Assembly: GCA_964035015.1 (NCBI GenBank)
Contig: OZ036017.1
Location: 6,224,080-6,288,079 of the forward strand
Direction: 5' to 3'
Length of the DNA stretch: 64,000 nt
From: Corallium rubrum
Lineage: Eukaryota > Cnidaria > Anthozoa > Scleralcyonacea > Coralliidae
Part shown: piece by piece, positions 11,022 to 21,575 of the stretch
How positions within the stretch are numbered: position 1 is the stretch's first letter
How the letters are laid out: every line of letters begins with the position of its first letter
The notes under the pieces: generated by a model
Database searches by the model: none
What the model was told of the DNA's origin: nothing
The model's input: the letters and a program-made list of their open reading frames with translations, nothing else
Program-made: the position numbers and the translations under genes

Positions 11022-11304
11022 GTTCTTGAAGATTTGAGAGAAAGATTAGTCAAAGACTTGCAACCAGAAAAATTATTTGCCTTTTTACGATCAAAGAGGG
11101 TTCTCGATGAAGATGACTGTGAGGAGATCAAAGCAGAACGAACACGGAGGAAAAAAGTGGAACTATTTCTTGATATATTAGTGAGGAGAGGGCAATGTGG
11201 TTTTGATTACTTTTGTGAAGCATTTGTTGTGAATGGCAAGACCCAACTCCACTTGCTCAATCAGATGTTGGATGCATTTGAAAGTAAACTTAATGGCAAA
11301 GAAG
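11022..11304 (+). CDS. CARD-domain protein, exon with the CARD (gene exon A)
   Basis: The 94-codon exon encodes one caspase-recruitment domain: VLEDLRERLVKDLQPEKL, then LRSKRVLDEDDCEEI, VELFLDILVRRG and FDYFCEAF, matching the six-helix CARD pattern of adaptor and caspase prodomains (death-fold, protein-protein interaction). A TAG in frame directly before the first codon coincides with the acceptor (TTTCTGTAG, AG at 11020-11021), so coding starts at 11022. The donor is GAAG/GTACGT at 11305, leaving phase 1. That phase matches exons at 14365 and 24361, giving a 176-residue product from here on. An upstream first exon with the ATG is required and was not identified. CARD proteins act in apoptotic or innate immune signalling; the exact partner is unknown. 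Confidence 0.8.
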
Positions 11305-11324
11305 GTACGTTACTGCAGGGCCGG

Positions 11325-11352
11325 GGGGGAGAGGGGGAGGGGGGGGGGGGTT
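11325..11352 (+). repeat. G-rich run in CARD gene intron
   Basis: GGGGGGGAGAGGGGGAGG followed by a G-run, just 20 bases inside the intron. Confidence 0.7.
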
Positions 11353-11543
11353 AGTACTCCCATATGTTGGCTATACAGGTATGTGTCACTGGCCAGGGTA
11401 TGGTTTTTGCCATTGTAGTCTGGAACAGTGTATACAAATCACTCGATTAGTCTAGAACGAACACGGTCTATTTTTTTATGACACCAGTTACTTGTGACGT
11501 AGGCAAGCAGGGTATTCGAATTCCGGATACTCCAGTGTCGTTC

Positions 11544-13018
11544 GCCTGCGTGCAGCCTCTACCCAATTTCAAAACCCGATAGTATATAGTCTGCGAATCG
11601 CAGCGAGAAAGCTTGTATGGTTACGTGGATTTCCTGAATAATTTCCGGCACGTAAATGAACATTAATATTCCGGATTATATGCGAACTCTGTTTTGTCAA
11701 GCTAGAAAAGAAAGCTGATATTGTAATCTTCTTTCGGGCAAACGGACTGTCGATATAGCAGCTGAAATTGAAGACCTTGAATTTGTCATACAACCAATGT
11801 CACAGCATATTTGCCGTCCTTGTTTGAGTTTGATTACGGAGAGGTAAACTACCGAAGGAAGTTACATAACCTGAACGCAAAATTGTTTAGCGAATACCAA
11901 AAAAAAATACATGGGAAAGGCTGGCTTCTCGCATGAAGTCGTATGGCTGTGAAGTCGAAACAGTAGGCAAAGCGTTCTTTTTCATTCAACGAGACTAGTG
12001 CATGGTTCTAAATCTTCGCAACCAATGGAATCAAGACCGGACACGGCGTATCAAAGGTTAAGCGAAGAAAATGCACAACTGTACGACAGAAGCAACTGTG
12101 CGACCACCATGCACAAATCTTCCTAGCTGCTCGGTTAAAGAGGATAAAGGATAAAGGACTGGGTAGCCGGCTAATCATCCTTACTTGCAGCTAGCGGCTG
12201 AATTGCGAAGGACGCAGATCAACGTGGCCGTGTCGAAGCATATCAAAGGCGCTCGAAGCAGCCGCCAACGACACAGTTCAGACCACGGATCACAGCTAAG
12301 ATGTTAGGTGTTGATTTTATGGAGGGAGGAAAACCGGAGAACCCGGCGAAAAACCCTCGAAACACAGGAGAGATCAACTACAACTCTACTCATATGAGTC
12401 CAGGCCCGACAACGGGGTCGTTCCCAAGCGGTCACCCATCCAAGTACTAACCCCGTCTAACCGGGCTTAACTTTTTGGTGAGAGGCAGCGCGCTAACGGC
12501 GCACGCCACCCGTGCTCCCGCGAAAGATGATGTTTTGCCTCAACGAGATAAAAGAAAAGAAGGCAGAGAAAACAGTATAAAAGAACAGAGTGAAACAGTT
12601 GCTCCTATCGCGGCTATCAGTATGAGTAAACTCCGCGCAAAATATTTTTTAACACAACATGCCATCTTGGCGCTGTCGGTATCGCCAGACATTACACGAG
12701 GCCAAGAGTCTGAGACAGTTTTATTAAAGGCTTTTATTTTGGTCTACGTGAAAAATCCACAGACAACATTAAGAGCGTTCTTGAAAAGTTCAGCTTCGAG
12801 GTTTGAACGATCGACCGCCATTTTCTTGAGAAAACTAGTATTCACATTTCAGCTTCTGAGTTAAATTAACATTAAACTTGCATAATTAGCCCTTAACCAA
12901 TCACAAACCTTGCCAAGTTTTGTTGGGAGATCCACGTGATCATACAAGCTTTCTCGCTGCGATTCGAAGACTCTATATATTATCGGGTTTCGAAATCGGG
13001 TGGAGGCTGCACGCAGGC
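11544..13018. mobile_element. Inverted-repeat element in CARD gene intron
   Basis: Arms of about 85-90 bases (11544-11629 and 12929-13018) are inverted copies; they start GCCTGCGTGCAGCCTC and share CGAATCGCAGCGAGAAAGC. Outside the arms a direct pair, GTAGGCAAGC.GGGTATTCGA, lies at about 11500 and 13030. The element is about 1.47 kb and non-coding, and contains the composite SINE at 12308-12525. A 129-codon frame at 12475-12864 starts inside the SINE and has no motif. Confidence 0.7.
12308..12525 (-). mobile_element. SINE with tRNA-like plus 5S rRNA-like head
   Basis: On the minus strand the element starts with a tRNA-like part (12521-12478: GGGAGCACGGGTGGCGT, then GTTAGCGCGCTGCCTCTCACC). A 5S rRNA-like part follows (about 12473-12404) with AAGTTAAGCCCGG and GTTAGTACTTGGATGGGTG, the 3' half of eukaryotic 5S rRNA including its internal promoter region. 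The tail contains GTTTTTCGCCGGGTTCTCCG and GGTTTTCCTCCCTCC, blocks that I recall as common in coral transcripts. It is not a functional 5S gene because the 5' part is missing. Confidence 0.7.
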
Positions 13019-14364
13019 TACAGTGCCGTAGGCAAGCCGGGTATTCGAGTTTCAATACCCCAGAGACGTAAATGAGCGGGAAATTCGAGGTCTGGTATTA
13101 TAGGCTATTCATAAAAAATACCATTGTCACGTACGTGGCACAAATCTAATCTCTGATTGGACAATTTAACTGTGAGGTACAATATTATAATATTTACACA
13201 GCTTAATTGTCATGTCACCAACTTCCAACTTAATTATGCAAAGCATTGAAACAAGATGACGGATGATACGATTGCTGGAATTAGTAAAAAATTATGTTGT
13301 TATCAAATGCTCTACTTACTTGGATTATGTTTATTAACATTCTTGTCCGGCTCTAGAGCCATCCGCTACCAGTGACGGATCACTTCGATTTGTTGTGAAC
13401 CTGTGAGGTTTTGACCATCCTGAATGATCCCTTTTTTAAAACGAGACCTTTATAACGATATGCCATGAATATTACCCGAGCTCTGACCTGATTCCGGGTG
13501 TTCAATTTCCCTGCTTGCATCGTGGCATAGCGACAAGAAGAAAATGGCTTTTATTTGTCAATATATAAGCGAAACCAACCAAATTTTTTGCTGTAACAAC
13601 TCCTAAAGTAAATATAAGCATTTGTTCGTTGTAATTATTTCGTAGATTAGCAATAATTTGGTAAAATTTGACGAAAACCATCTCGGCCGATCAGGGAATT
13701 ATCGAACAAAATTTGCCTAGACTTGTCGGCGTTGTAATGGCAGACAGGAGTAAATATCGCACAAAATAACATCAAATTTGAATAGCTGACTTAAAAACGA
13801 TCTTGCTGATATATTATGGTCGTATGTTCTTGTATAATTCTGTTTTAATTTGTAAATTTCCAAAATAAGTTTATATGATCGCGCGCGGGCGGACCATGGG
13901 GGGTCACAATGGAAAATCTTAAAAAATCAATATAATCGCGTTTTATTATATTGCTTTAATTTTTTCAATTTGAATTTATGAAATGGTGCTTTTCATTTTA
14001 CTTCTGCTAAAGTTTGGTGCTAAAGTCATTTATTGTTTAAATATTTAACATTTTGTTATAGATTTTAATAGTATTTTTAATAATATTCAGCATAAATTAG
14101 CATAATTTGCAAAATGGTTGTCTGACAAGACCCAAAACCCCAAAATTTGAATAGTAGAGGTAAAAACGATTCAAATGATATATTGTGGTATTATTTTTGT
14201 GTTATTATGCCATTTTAATTCACAAATTGCCGGACAAGAATCAGAACCTCATGAATTAAAATTTATGATTTTTGTTTCCATTACCTCATATTGAGATCAT
14301 TAACAGAGCACGGAAATTCCCAAACATTTTTTTATGTAATTGATTTTGTTGTTTTTGTTTGTAG
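13019..14364. other. CARD gene intron, no gene
   Basis: AT-rich. Two diverged copies of a block containing AAATTTGAATAG..TAAAAACGAT and GATATATT occur at about 13760-13870 and 14140-14240. TTCTTGTCCGGC at 13345 and its complement at about 14228-14240 could be ends of an old element. Nothing coding. Confidence 0.5.
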
Positions 14365-14520
14365 TCGAACAGCTACCATTGACACAACACGAACACGAGT
14401 TTATAAACATAGAATTGTTGAATCAAAATTTGCCCAAACCAGGTGAACCAGGCGCCCCTTGTCTTCCTAGAGTTGTTGGGCTTGCGAGCGGTCCAGGAAC
14501 TGTTTTCGGAGGAGTAGCTG
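14365..14520 (+). CDS. CARD-domain protein, linker exon (gene exon B)
   Basis: A 156-base exon with acceptor TTTTGTTTGTAG and donor GCTG/GTAAGT. Phase 1 on both sides agrees with the CARD exon and with the last exon. It encodes EQLPLTQHEHEFINIELL and then a Pro/Gly-rich stretch (PKPGEPGAPC, ASGPGTVFGG). No known domain; it looks like a flexible linker after the CARD. Support comes from the clean sites and matching phases. Confidence 0.7.
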
Positions 14521-14544
14521 GTAAGTATTAGTACTAGAAACGTA

Positions 14545-14640
14545 TTAGTATACTATTGCAAATGCTGCAATCTGATTGGCTATTCTACTCGATATCTATC
14601 CGTTGGTAGATAGCGTGCACTGCAGGAAATTGAGTACCCG
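14545..14640 (+). repeat. Dispersed repeat family C, copy 2
   Basis: Contains TATTGCAAATGCTGCAATCT, GATTGGCTA and CTCGATATCTAT, in the same order as 6700-6775. Probably a MITE end. It lies 25 bases past the exon at 14365. Confidence 0.6.
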
Positions 14641-15537
14641 AACCCGATGGTGAACTCTATAAGAGACTGGAACGATAACTCATCCTGATATTTCGAAGCC
14701 AAAATGGCGGACCATGGGACTGACATGTAGGTATGCCCTAATCCCCGGGTCTTAAGTCCTTTTTCTAATATGGACGATGATAAAGTCTTCAACTTTTTTG
14801 ACTCAAAAAAAGAAAAGGTCAGCCAAATTATGAAGTTTTCAAAACATCGCACACTAAAACAGCTTCTGCCTCAAGTACTTTTGGCGACCAAAATTGTTTA
14901 AAACCGCGCGTTATTCAGTTTATTTTTATTTCTGTACTCTTTTCTGAAGATTTAAAGATTTTAAACCTCAATTTTATAAAGTTCATCATAAAACCTTGTT
15001 TCACATACCTTTTTTAGCCTCAAACATACTAAACTTAACGCCTGTATTCTAAAAGCTCACTAACCATTCAATTGAAAGGTTGGAGAGTGAGTGTAGTCTC
15101 ATATTCAGTGAGGGTTAGTGGAGACTCATTGAGTGTTGAGTTGCAACTTTAAGATGCTAGGACGACGCCGGCGGGTTAGAAAGCAAAATAAGTTTACAAT
15201 TTAAAGAAGTCACTGTTAACTGACTATTATATTTGATACTTGAGACTAGTTTAATGTCTTTCAAAATGTCCCTGTATTGCTAAAATGATTGTAATGTCCG
15301 TATTAAGGTCAATCCCAAGCAACAGTTCTCATATTTTGGCCGTTGACTTCGTCCTGAAGACGTGAAAACGCTCTATTAGTGGCGTTGTATAAAGAACGAG
15401 GACGGTGTTGACTCTGGGGACTAAAAATTCATTCTCTTTGTTTTGCAAAAATAATTATTTGGTTTAAAGGACGTCGTCGTTGAAGTTGACTTCGTAGATC
15501 ATAAAGGCCCTATTGAGTGTACGGGACCACTCATTGA

Positions 15538-15600
15538 ATGTGAATGTGAATGTGAATGTGAATGTGAGTGTGAGTGTGAGTGTGAGTGTGAGTGTGAGTG
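15538..15600 (+). repeat. (GAATGT)n/(GAGTGT)n tandem repeat
   Basis: About ten 6-base units, changing from GAATGT to GAGTGT. The same unit resumes at 21504-21552 on the far side of the inner element. Confidence 0.85.
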
Positions 15601-16194
15601 CACAGCAAAAAATCATTTTCTTGTTTCAAGAAAAAAACAACTTGTTTTAAGAAATTTTTTTCTTAAAATAAGAAATTTCTTATTTGGGAGAATAGCAAGA
15701 CATTTTTTCTTAGTAAGAAAATCTAAGAAAATTATTTCTTAAAATAAGAAAATAATTTTCTTGTTTTAAGAAAAAGAAATCTTAATCCAAGAAAAAACAA
15801 ACTTATTTCAAGATTTTTTTTTCTTGAAATGAGAAATTTCGTATTTGGGAGAATAGCAAGAAATTTTTTTCTTAGGAAGAAAATCCATGAAAAATATTTC
15901 TTAAAACAAGAATAAATTTATGTTTTTTTTCTTGCCAAGAAAATATTTCATAAAACGAGATTAAAATTATGTTATTTTAACTCATGCACTGCATGCCATA
16001 TTTCTCTCTTTCACGAATACATTTAAAAGGGTTGCCATATTTTCTTAAAATAAGAATATATTTTCTTATAGAGAAACTCTTGAAAGAAATCACATGCATG
16101 CAATAAATTATTATATAAGAATTATATGAATAATTATCTAGATTATATTATATTCTATTAGAATCTAATAATGTAATTTAAAAGGATTTTCTTA

Positions 16195-16197
<3 letters not shown>

Positions 16198-16236
<39 letters not shown>
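16198..16236 (+). repeat. (TA)n microsatellite
   Basis: About 19 TA units. Confidence 0.95.
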
Positions 16237-16237
<1 letters not shown>

Positions 16238-16387
16238 CACAATAATTATGCATGCATGCATGTCTAATTTTAACTAATAACAATGTTAATAAGCTGAAAA
16301 GTGATAAAAATATACCTTTCAATTAAACACCAATATATAATTTTTAAGTCCAATAAACATATATCCTTCAGTAACATATAGATAAAA

Positions 16388-16737
16388 CAGGGTTCGAAAT
16401 AGCAGCCGGCAGTTTTAGGACCTTGCCGGCGATTTCTAATTTCAAAATATAATTAAACTTTGGGTTATCGGCGAAATTACTTTAGCCAAGATCAACATTA
16501 TGGTAATTCGTTTTGATTTCTCTGTATATGATTGTAAAAGAAATCAGTATTTGCAATATTTGCTTATATTACAAAATAAATGCATTTAATTTTGCCATTT
16601 TTGGTTCACATTGCATTATTTGGGCTTATGTCCAGAATGTAACTTTGCTGCTTGGGAAACAGCCGGCAAAAATTTTGACCTACAAAAAACAGCTTACAAA
16701 ATTAGGCATATTTTCTGAACGTTATTTCGAACCCTGT
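16388..16737. mobile_element. hAT-like MITE, 350 bp
   Basis: Ends are ACAGGGTTCGAAATA and its exact complement. The CAGGG start and NNCGAAAT inner bases resemble hAT termini. The target duplication is unclear because both flanks are A-rich. Confidence 0.55.
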
Positions 16738-16955
16738 AAAAGGATATGGAGAAAGCAAATGCAGCCAACTGTTACTGTTTTAAAAAAGGTTTACTGAGTT
16801 TAGCTTTCGCTGTGCTATATATGACATCATCAGAACTCTGAACTCATCAGAACTCGGAAAGTTCTGATGATGTTGCAGTATGACGAAAGCTAAACTCATT
16901 AAACCTTTCTAAAAAAGAAACAGTTGACTGCATTTACTTTTTCCATATCTTTTTA
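16738..16955. mobile_element. Nearly perfect foldback element, 218 bp
   Basis: Arms of about 100 bases are inverted copies: AAAAGGATATGGA, GCAAATGCAG, AACTGTT and GAGTTTAGCTTTCG all recur in complement. The centre is a small GAACTC repeat. It directly abuts the hAT-like MITE. Confidence 0.65.
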
Positions 16956-16999
16956 CCAATACAGTATATAATAATAAAATTAAGGGAAAATGTTATAAG

Positions 17000-17900
17000 C
17001 TAAACAGATTCAGCTTTGTAGCATTTATACTGAGAAAGTTGGCTGTTAAACAAAGCTGCAATATCCTCAGGAATTGTTTTGCCCTCAAAAACCTAGTATT
17101 GTAAGATGTTCATGCCTACTTCATGTTGCTTTGGATAGTCGTAGTCCAGCATGATAAAAACATGCCGAAAACCCAACCACAGCTTCATCCATTTTCTTGG
17201 CATCCATCCAGTACACAACAACATAAATGTTTTCTTTTTCCACTATCATCATTGGCATATTTTATACATACTTTTTAATCCAAACATCTGGGTCTTCGTT
17301 TTCCTGAGAATTAATATAGCCTTAGCAAACAAGGATCAAGAAACTATTTCTTACATGTAAACATACATGTACCTGCATGTGCCTAACAGACATACAGTAA
17401 CAAGAAAATATTTAAATTTCAAGCATCTCACCTTCAATTCATGTAAAAGCTCCACTTTTTTTTTTCGATGTCTTCTGTCTTCCAAATATTGTTGGCAAGT
17501 ATTTCATTAGATACATGACTTTGGCATCTGTTAATTTCAAAATAAAGTAACCAAATCCATATATTAATAAAAACATTAGTGGAGCACATACAGCACACTG
17601 TCTCACCCCCAGACTCTTGTGTGGTGTTGGGACAGAGTTACACCACCAGGCCATGCTGGTATGCAGAGAGTAAACACAATTGCATAATTAATTTCAGAGA
17701 AACATGCTAGGTTGAAAATATATACATGTAACTTCCTTTTGCACTACACACATCACACTTGTACTTGTCATATGGAATGGAATGGAAGGTGAATGGCAAT
17801 GATTCGGCTTCATCAAGCAAGCAGGCAACACAGTCACCCATAAATTTAGAATCCAGCATGGACTCAATTCTACCTGACCCAGTTATGATCACATATTACC
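17000..17900 (-). pseudogene. Possible decayed transposon coding region
   Basis: Minus-strand pieces read EGKTIPEDIAALFNSQLSQ (about 17030-17090), KSLGVRQCAVCAPL (17439-17654) and IESMLDSKFMGDCVACLL with YDKYKCDVC (17707-17892). The paired Cys suggest a zinc-binding protein, but I do not recognise the family. Stops interrupt every piece. The position inside the 5.9-kb element suggests its former protein. Confidence 0.25.
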
Positions 17901-18401
17901 GTAAGTAAAATGATTGGTCCCTAAATATATAAAAGTGATACTCCCGTCTATCATACAACAAACATACTTAACTTAAGTCCAGGTATACTGCAATTATAAC
18001 TTTAATTATGGAAACTTTTTAGATTCAATTTTTAAAGAAAAAGCTCTATGGTGTGAAAATTCTTGAATAAAGATCTAATAATCTTTCAACACTAGAGATT
18101 TTGGCTGAAATGTGGTGTCGGCAATAGCACCTCTATATAATTAAAATGTGGTTTCATCACTACAGTATGATTAACTTTTTTATTAAGAAATGTGCTGACA
18201 TTAACTGCTGAACATTTGTTTAACTCTGAACAGCAGCAAACTAAGGGGGTGATGACATGGACCGGGCTAGCTGTCCTACAAAAATTGTATGTCTTTTCAA
18301 CATTACAATTACATGGCAAGCGAGCTAGCCCAGTTTGCCTGGATCCCGGTTGTCACAACCGGTTAACCGGGCCAGCCCAGTCCATGTTTAAATTTTAATC
18401 C

Positions 18402-18585
18402 CCGAGCCGGGCGTAGGGCCGAAGGCCCGGAGCCCGGTGAGGGTGGTAATCTCGACATGCGTGGAGTCCGCTTTACACGCGTGTTAAAATGCGAGACGAA
18501 ATCTTGAAATAGTTTATTTGTTTGTATATATATATGTTTGGTACGGTGTCACGCGGTAAGAATAGTTGGACACTGGTGACTAGCG
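18402..18585 (+). repeat. Dispersed repeat family A, copy 2
   Basis: Starts CCGAGCCGGGCGTAGGGCCG and shares all the ordered blocks of 8789-8970, including TAATCTCGACATG and the GCGGTAAG near its end. Confidence 0.65.
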
Positions 18586-19139
18586 ACGAAGAAAACTATA
18601 AAGTATAAACTCTCAAACAAATAGTATTTTGCTTTCGTTTATTAAAACGAAACGAAATGGAGCACGAAGAAAAGAAGGATACAAACAAGCCGTTTAATAT
18701 ATCTTGAAGAGAAATCAGAGAACTTGAAGAAACCAAACGCCGTATGGTAAACAAAAACGGTAGGATTCTTGTTGTTTTCAAGTTTTCGCTTAACCTAAAC
18801 TGTCCTAAACAATATACAGCTTCACGTTTTCGTGCTTTCCCTTTGCTCGTCCAAAGCATAAATCACCTTAACTAAAGCTAACTTATAACACTACCTTATA
18901 GACTTTATGTGGACGCGATGTTTTTCATTGGCATTGGATGCATCTTATTTATTAAATACTCATGGGCTTTGGCGATTTTTTTGGCTGTATTTCCAAATTT
19001 TCGACTGAAACGTTATCTGTTTAATACTTCTTTCTAGAATCCGATTCTACAGAATTGTTTTTATCTCAGACTCTATTATAAATGTAATTTTTGAGCTGTT
19101 GACTTTTAATTCTGCTTTTGCAAAACATGTATGCATAGG

Positions 19140-19492
19140 GAAGACATTCAAGGCTTGTTAAAAACAATCCCTTTTGAAACCTCCTAAAAACATATTTTGT
19201 ACAACCAGAATAACAATGAAATCTTAGTTTTGCTTTGATATGTTAAATCAGTTTAGTCATCTTATCCATAAATTATAGAATTATCTTGAGGATTATCATT
19301 TGTTTTTATATCTGTAAATTCTGTTTGTTTTTATATTGGCTGTATATCAGGTGTGCTTATTTTAATCAGGGTGGGTGGGTGGGTGGGTGGTTGGCTGGGT
19401 TGGCTGGGTGGCTTGGTTTGGGGGGTGTTTCAAAAAAGCATTTAATAAAAGCGGGCGAGGGGTTGTTGCATTCATGTATTTCTAGTATTCTT
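19140..19492 (+). repeat. Dispersed repeat family D, uninterrupted copy
   Basis: The blocks AAGGCTTGTTAAAAA, TTTTGCTTTGATATGTT, GAGGATTATCAT, TATCAGGTGTG and TTATTTTAATC, then a GGTG-run and the family B core, recur in the same order at 44230-44450 plus 45977-46055. This copy lacks the hAT insertion seen there. Confidence 0.7.
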
Positions 19493-20112
19493 TGAAAAAT
19501 GTTTAATATTCGTTGTAGTCTGGTTTATAGCATACATGCATAAGTTCACCCCAGACTCCAACACTGAGAACATTGCTGTCTAACAAGCCTTTTCTTAAAT
19601 TAAATATTGAAACATAACAGTTGTATACATCAAAAAGGGAATCAAATGGTCGACTTTTTGTAAATGAATTACCTATAGTATGTAGGGGGTATATATATTC
19701 AAAATTGCCGCCGTTGTTGATAACACAAAACAATTTGTCAATTCCCAAAACAAGCCATAAATCCTTTATGTAATTGTAATACTTATAAACTAAGAAAATA
19801 AACATATTTTGTAAGAATCAAACTGCAAATCGTTTGTGTTCCAACAATTACGAACATTTCTAGCGAATAAATTAAGAGCATTCTGTGGCGAATAAATATA
19901 AAATACCCCAAGTATACCTTGCCGACTATTTCAAATTTAATACATACAAATCAGTATACAAAATTGCTGATTAAAGAATCTATGACTTACCATCAATAAT
20001 ATGATCGCATCCATCGTCTGTATACGTCCAGCGAAGAACCATTTATAAACCAGAAGCAATAAATTACAAAGCAAAAGGCATGCAAATATATTGCAATCAC
20101 CAACGAACTTCC

Positions 20113-20544
20113 AATAGACGACTTTCAGGCTCATGCGCAGTAGCAACTTTACTTCAAATTTTCATCGGAGGTAAAAACAACTGTTTTAGCTGGAAAGATC
20201 ATATTGAAAATAGTAAAAGTGCAAAGTTTAAAATAAATCGGACAAATAGTGCGAAAGCTACGCTCTTCGGACGTTTTGCTCTCCACTAGGGATTTAATAG
20301 GGATTTTGGCTTGGCGTGCAACTCCCGCCCGCCAAGCCAAAGTCCCTATTAAATCACTAATAAATCCCTGTTGGAATGGTCAACTTTCCGCTTGTGAAAC
20401 TTTTTCCATTTGTTAAGCAATTTGATTCAAACTTTGCACTTCTACTATTTTCAATATGCTCGTTCCAGTAAAACAGTTGTTTTTATCTCCGACGAAAATT
20501 TGAATATTTGTTGCTACTGCGCATGATCGTGAAAGTCGTCTATT
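20113..20544. mobile_element. Foldback element with nested inner palindrome
   Basis: Outer arms of about 120 bases share AATAGACGACTTTCA, CATGCGCAGTAGCAAC, AAAAACAACTGTTTTA and CATATTGAAAATAGTA in complement. A second palindrome at the centre (about 20286-20370) has GGATTTAATAGGGA and GGCTTGGCG with their complements. This fits one MITE inserted in the loop of another. Non-coding. Confidence 0.7.
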
Positions 20545-21503
20545 CGAAAATGAACGCGTCACCCGGTTCCCGTGTCATCATGGGATAATAATCCCGCGTT
20601 AGCCTCGCGTGGTCTTAAGGTAGCACAAAACGTTTATGCAAATTCGCACATAGTCACTCGAAAGTCGAAAGCCATACATTGCATGAGTTTTACAAATTAA
20701 TATTTCTACTTTTTCATTCAACTTTATGGGCTAGTATAGTTAGGTCATTTGACAAGTTTTGTGTCTAATCAAATAGTGTGTAGCATGCTGCACTAAATAA
20801 CTGTTAGCAGAGGAATTTTGAAGATATGAAAGGTATATAGTTAAAGTTTGGTGGAAATATTGGTGAAACACTTATAAACAAAATATGACAAATGGTAAAC
20901 TTGGAAAAGCATTTGAAGCTCAATGTTATAACTTATAGAGATGAATAAAAAATCGAATAGAATATTCTAGTGGCACATATATGCATGCATGTGCTAGAAA
21001 ATATTTTTATTGAGAGAAACTGGGTTTTTTTGTTTTAAGAAAATGAAAAATGTTCGGCATGTTCTAAGAAAATATATTTCTTATTGTAAAAAAATGGTTT
21101 TCTCATTTTAAGATAATATTTTCTTGTTTTGAGAAAATGAAAAATGTTGAACATATGCTTGAAAATATTTCTCATTTTAAGAAACTGGTTTTCTCATTCG
21201 TATAAAATATTTTCTTGTTTTAAGATACTAGTAAATCTCGATCCTTGCAAAAAACTTTTTTCTCATTTTAAGAATTTTTTTTTCTTACTAAGAAAATAAT
21301 TTTCTTATTTTAAGAATGTTTTTTCTTACTAGGAAAATGGTGAAAATGATTTTCTTATTTTAAGAATTTTTTTTCTTACTGAGAAAATGATTTTCTTATT
21401 TTAAGAATTTATTTCTTTCTAAGAAAATTATTTTCTTGTTTTAAGAAAAATTTTCTTAAAATAAGAAAAAAAATTCTTAATAAGAAAATCATTTTTTGCT
21501 GTG

Positions 21504-21552
21504 TGTGAGTGTGAGTGTGAGTGTGAGTGTGAGTGTGAGTGTGAGTGTGAGT
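21504..21552 (+). repeat. (GTGAGT)n tandem repeat
   Basis: About eight 6-base units, the continuation of the repeat at 15538-15600. Confidence 0.85.
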
Positions 21553-21575
21553 GAGTTTTTAGAATACAGGCGTAA

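Larger units (their letters stand above)
15601..21503. mobile_element. Inner DNA transposon, CACAG termini, about 5.9 kb
   Basis: The left end CACAGCAAAAAATCATTTTC and the right end are inverted copies with one mismatch. Subterminal regions of about 450 bp on each side (15601-16080 and 21000-21490) are filled with TTCTTRTTTTAAGAA-type short palindromes in both orientations. CACNG ends suggest the CACTA/Mirage/Chapaev group, but no catalytic domain is recognisable. Minus-strand frames at 17439-17654 and 17707-17892 (the latter Cys-rich: CVACLL..CDVC) may be remnants of its protein. The interior also holds several younger insertions. Confidence 0.55.
15039..21572. mobile_element. Outer composite DNA element with TAA target duplication
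   Basis: Ends read CGCCTGTATTCTAAAA on the left and the complement at 21557-21572 on the right, flanked by TAA (15036-15038 and 21573-21575). The 3-bp TAA duplication is the PIF/Harbinger type. Inside each end lie (GAATGT)/(GAGTGT) tandem repeats, into which a second element (15601-21503) has inserted. The outer element alone would be about 630 bp of DNA, so it is non-autonomous. All lies in the CARD gene intron. Confidence 0.65.

Noticed and set aside
10768..11037. 89-codon frame as the first CARD-gene exon
   Set aside because: It ends in a different frame from the CARD exon and no donor joins it in phase; part of it (EDNRLLLNKRIELISK) looks helical, so it remains possible but unsupported.
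12404..12473. 5S rRNA gene
   Set aside because: Only the 3' half is present, fused to a tRNA-like head and a repeat tail.
12475..12864. 129-codon plus frame as a gene
   Set aside because: Begins inside the antisense of the composite SINE and lies within an inverted-repeat element; no motif or splice sites.
16795..16905. Another hammerhead: CTGATGAG on the minus strand
   Set aside because: No GAAA after a stem II and no stem I partner; it is part of the foldback arm.
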